Source of the DNA: Zeimonas sp050187175
GTDB lineage: Bacteria; Pseudomonadota; Gammaproteobacteria; Burkholderiales; Burkholderiaceae_E
Direction of reading: 5' to 3'
Length of the DNA stretch: 64,000 nt
Assembly (NCBI GenBank): GCA_050187175.1
Contig: JBFWXS010000002.1
Coordinates: 62,001 to 126,000, forward strand
Both the position numbers and the translations under genes were made by a program. The notes beneath the pieces are model-generated. The model was given only the letters and a program-made list of their open reading frames with translations, had not been told where the DNA came from and ran no database searches. Each line of letters begins with the position of its first letter. Position 1 is the first letter of the stretch. Below, piece by piece: positions 61,481 to 64,000 of this stretch.

Positions 61481-62350
61481 ATGGATTCCGCTTCTGTTGA
61501 ACTCGACGAATCGCTGCTGCGCAGCTGGATCGGCCGCACGGAGCGCGCCGCCGACCTGGTCGCGGCCGTTCCCTTCGCCGGAATGGCCGCCACGCTCGAC
61601 TACCCCGCCGAACTGCCCGCCGACGGCACTCTGCTGCCGCCGCTGTGGCACTGGCTGTGCTTCCTGCCTCGCGCCCGCCAGTCGGAGATCGGCGAAGACG
61701 GCCATCCGCGCCGCGGCGGCTTCCTGCCGCCGGTGCCGCTGCCGCGGCGCATGTGGGCCGGCAGCCGTCTTGCGTTTCATGAACCGCTGCGCGTCGGAGA
61801 CCGGCTGCAGCGCGACTCCCAGATCGCCGACGTCTCGATCAAGCGCGGCAAGACCGGCACGCTGGTGTTCGTGCAGGTTCGCCACGAGCTGCGCCGCCAG
61901 GGCAGCGATGCGCTCGCGCTGACCGAGTTCCAGGACATCGTCTATCGCGACGCGCCGGCGCCGGGCGCCGCGCCGCCGCCGGCCAGCCCCGCGCCTGCCG
62001 AATCGGCATGGCAGCGCCGCATCGAACCGGACCCGGTGCTGCTGTTCCGCTATTCGGCGCTGACCTTCAACGGCCACCGGATCCACTATGACCGGCCGTA
62101 TGCCACCGGTGTGGAAGGCTATCCGGGGCTGGTCGTGCACGGCCCCCTGATGGCGACCCTGCTGGCCGACCTGTTCGGTCGCCACATATCGGCGCCGATG
62201 ACGTCGTTCCAGTTCCGCGCGCTGCGTCCCGTGTTCGACCTGAGGCCGTTCGAGGTGCACGGCGCGCCGGAGCCCGACGGACGCAGCGCCCGCCTGTGGG
62301 TGCGCGACCCGGACGGCCTGCTGGCGATGGAGGCCAGGGCGGGCTTCTGA
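61481..62350 (+). CDS. FAS1-like dehydratase/3-methylfumaryl-CoA (mesaconyl-C4-CoA) hydratase-like protein
   Basis: A 289-residue double hot-dog protein of the mesaconyl-C4-CoA hydratase/HTD2-like type. The N-terminal domain includes LPPLWHWLCFLP and PVPLPRRMWAGSRLAFHEPL; the C-terminal domain carries the hydratase motif FRYSALTFNGHRIHYDRPYA near 190-209 and YPGLVVHGPLMATLLADL near 213-230. A Pro/Ala linker separates them. It adds or removes water on a branched dicarboxyl-CoA or similar. No clear ribosome site is seen. The next gene's ATG follows its stop directly. Confidence 0.87.
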   Translation: MDSASVELDESLLRSWIGRTERAADLVAAVPFAGMAATLDYPAELPADGTLLPPLWHWLCFLPRARQSEIGEDGHPRRGGFLPPVPLPRRMWAGSRLAFHEPLRVGDRLQRDSQIADVSIKRGKTGTLVFVQVRHELRRQGSDALALTEFQDIVYRDAPAPGAAPPPASPAPAESAWQRRIEPDPVLLFRYSALTFNGHRIHYDRPYATGVEGYPGLVVHGPLMATLLADLFGRHISAPMTSFQFRALRPVFDLRPFEVHGAPEPDGRSARLWVRDPDGLLAMEARAGF

Positions 62351-64000
62351 ATGCAGCGCTGCAGGACCCGTTCGCCGGCGCGCGGCTTGCCGGTGAAAGG
62401 GGAACAGCCGCAGGGGCCTGCGGTGCTGTTGCCCGCGGCGCTGCTGTCCGCGTGGCTGTGGCCGCTGGCTTTTGCCGGCGCGCAGCCGCGGCCCGACGTC
62501 GAGACCGCCGAGGCGACGCTGCCGCCGGTGAGCGTCAACGCCCCTGCCGGCATCGATGCGGCGAATGAGCTGCCGGTCGCGCTGGATGTCGTCGGTGCTG
62601 CTCGGATCCGCGACGCCGGCCCGGGTGCCAGCCTTGCCGAGAGCCTCGCGACCGTGCCGGGCGTGGTGGCTCGCGAACGATTGAATCCGGCGCAGGATGT
62701 GCAGATCTCGATGCGCGGCTTCGGTGCGCGCGCCAGTTTCGGCATTCGCGGACTGCGGCTTTATGTGGACGACATTCCGGCCACGCTGCCTGACGGCCAG
62801 GGGCAGTTGTCGCATGTCGATCCATCGCTGCTCGATCGCATCGAGATCCTGCGCGGACCGTTCTCGTCGCTGTACGGCAATGCCGCCGGCGGCGTGCTGC
62901 GGCTGTTCACTCCGGACGGCAGCGGACCGCCGACGCTGGACGGCGAGCTGGCCGCCGGCAGCCGCGGCTGGGTGCGCCACCGCTTCGGCGCCAGCGGGTC
63001 GGGCGAGGGCTACGGCTATTCGGCTCAGCTCGCCCGGCAGCGCACCGACGGCTGGCGGCCGCACAGCGCGGCGCGGCGCGACGTCGCCAATCTGAAGCTG
63101 CGGCTGGTGCCCGACGAGGCGCAGACGCTGACGCTGACCGTGAATCAGCTGCGGCAGCCATTGGCGCAGGATCCGCTCGGCCTGACGCGCGCGCAGTTCG
63201 ATGCCGACCCGCGGCAGACCGATGCCGCCGCGCTGAGCTTCGATACGCGCAAGACGCTGATGCAGCTGCAGGCCGGCGGCGTCTACGAACGCAGGCTGCG
63301 CGCCGGTCAGTCGCTGCGCTTGATGGTCTATGCCGGCCGCCGCGAAGCCGAGCAGTTCCAGGCGATTCCACTGGCCGTGCAGCGCAATCCGCTGCATGCC
63401 GGCGGCGTGATCGATCTGCGCCGCGAATATGCGGGTGCGGATCTGCGCTGGCGTGTCGACACCGAACTGGCGGGCGCGCCGCTGCAGATCACGGCCGGCC
63501 TGGCCTACGACGCGCTGGCCGAGGATCGCCGCGGCTACGAGAACTTCGTCGGCGGGACGCTGGGCGTGCGCGGCGCGCTGCGGCGCGACGAACGCAATCG
63601 CGTCGCGAACCTCGATCCGTATCTGCAGTGGGTCTGGCGGCCGGCGCCGCGCTGGACGGTGCAGGCGGGCCTGCGGCAGACGCGTGTGCGCTTCGAGTCC
63701 GATGATCGCTATCAGCTCGGCCCCAATGGCGACGACAGCGGCGGCGCCCGCTATCGCGCCAGCCTGCCGATGGCGGGTCTGCAGTACCAGCCGAGCGCTC
63801 GCTGGCAGTTCTACCTGAGCGCGGGACGCGGCTTCGAGACGCCGACGTTCAACGAGCTGTCTTACCGTCCCGACGGCGGCGCCGGACTGAACTTCGAGCT
63901 GCGTCCGGCCGTCAGCCGCAGCATCGAGGCCGGCCTGCGCTGGCAGCCCGAAGGCGGCGCGCAGCTGCATCTGGCCGTGTTCCGCACCGAAACCGACGAC
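62351..64000 (+). CDS. TonB-dependent outer-membrane receptor, 3' end outside window
   Basis: 550 codons are present and the gene runs off the right edge. A signal peptide (VLLPAALLSAWLWPLAFAGA) is followed by a possible TonB box (TLPPVSVNA) and a plug domain (about 60-190) with ISMRGFGARASFGIRGLRLY, DIPATLPDGQG and RIEILRGPFSSLYGNAAGGV; then come alternating beta strands of the barrel, including FETPTFNELSYRPDGG. This form is typical of receptors for siderophores or similar ligands. The ATG abuts the hydratase stop. The barrel end and the terminal Phe cannot be seen. Confidence 0.91.
   Translation, partial: MQRCRTRSPARGLPVKGEQPQGPAVLLPAALLSAWLWPLAFAGAQPRPDVETAEATLPPVSVNAPAGIDAANELPVALDVVGAARIRDAGPGASLAESLATVPGVVARERLNPAQDVQISMRGFGARASFGIRGLRLYVDDIPATLPDGQGQLSHVDPSLLDRIEILRGPFSSLYGNAAGGVLRLFTPDGSGPPTLDGELAAGSRGWVRHRFGASGSGEGYGYSAQLARQRTDGWRPHSAARRDVANLKLRLVPDEAQTLTLTVNQLRQPLAQDPLGLTRAQFDADPRQTDAAALSFDTRKTLMQLQAGGVYERRLRAGQSLRLMVYAGRREAEQFQAIPLAVQRNPLHAGGVIDLRREYAGADLRWRVDTELAGAPLQITAGLAYDALAEDRRGYENFVGGTLGVRGALRRDERNRVANLDPYLQWVWRPAPRWTVQAGLRQTRVRFESDDRYQLGPNGDDSGGARYRASLPMAGLQYQPSARWQFYLSAGRGFETPTFNELSYRPDGGAGLNFELRPAVSRSIEAGLRWQPEGGAQLHLAVFRTETDD

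Overview
The window is GC-rich, densely coded bacterial DNA with no rRNA, tRNA or CRISPR array seen. Seven Bug-type (tripartite tricarboxylate) solute receptors, many LysR and GntR regulators, CoA-dependent catabolic enzymes and a BisC-type molybdoenzyme point to a metabolically versatile betaproteobacterium, most likely Burkholderiales (Alcaligenaceae or Comamonadaceae-like). That placement is inferred from gene content. A block of exactly 100 N at 48811-48910 shows that this is a scaffold from a draft assembly.

Region 1 (1-30 kb) is a patchwork of small catabolic operons, most with their own periplasmic Bug receptor and regulator. At 2.2-8.4 kb two GntR regulators flank an FAD monooxygenase, a Bug receptor and two amidohydrolases, which looks like a ring-hydroxylation/cleavage-product route. 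At 8.5-15.4 kb lie a Bug receptor, HyuA and HyuB, and a LysR regulator divergent from another Bug receptor. At 15.4-22.5 kb are an NDP-forming acyl-CoA synthetase, two crotonases, an acyl-CoA dehydrogenase and an iron-ADH-like protein with a degraded metal site. At 22.7-29.8 kb are a HutC-type regulator, a CurA-type reductase, a class III CoA-transferase, a nitronate monooxygenase-like protein, a Bug receptor and an AtuA-like protein. Several candidate operators are visible, including a perfect 20-bp palindrome, a T-N11-A LysR box, and a 16-bp motif shared by two promoter regions.

Region 2 (30-46 kb) holds a short repeat-rich spacer, a 1177-residue three-domain glycosyltransferase convergent with a GT-D-like protein, a META/HslJ-type lipoprotein, a DUF72 protein, and an AraC regulator divergent from an AhpD-like gene with a 21-bp-phased direct repeat between them. 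It continues with a redoxin-like protein, a MOSC protein, a NEW3/ATPase/permease ABC operon, a BisC-type molybdoenzyme and a DUF937 protein, with two strong hairpin terminators.

Region 3 (46.7-54.8 kb) is the most unusual part. It is one tightly packed operon encoding an FHA/zinc-ribbon protein, a MotA/TolQ/ExbB-like channel subunit, a TolR/ExbD-like partner with an unfamiliar periplasmic domain, a zinc-ribbon FHA protein (interrupted by the gap), a membrane PP2C phosphatase, a periplasmic trypsin-like protease joined through a membrane segment to a cytoplasmic FHA domain, a second PP2C and a receptor Ser/Thr kinase. Together they suggest a phosphorylation-controlled envelope system powered by a proton channel. 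No type VI secretion or Zorya core genes accompany it.

Region 4 (55-64 kb) returns to catabolic genes: a quinone-oxidoreductase-like protein, a GST, a glutaredoxin-MauE fusion, a Bug receptor and a dehydrogenase. Next come MmgE/PrpD and SDR remnants placed head to head, each missing its N-terminus (a deletion or misassembly scar near 60320), then two hot-dog-fold hydratase-like genes and the start of a TonB-dependent receptor that runs off the end.
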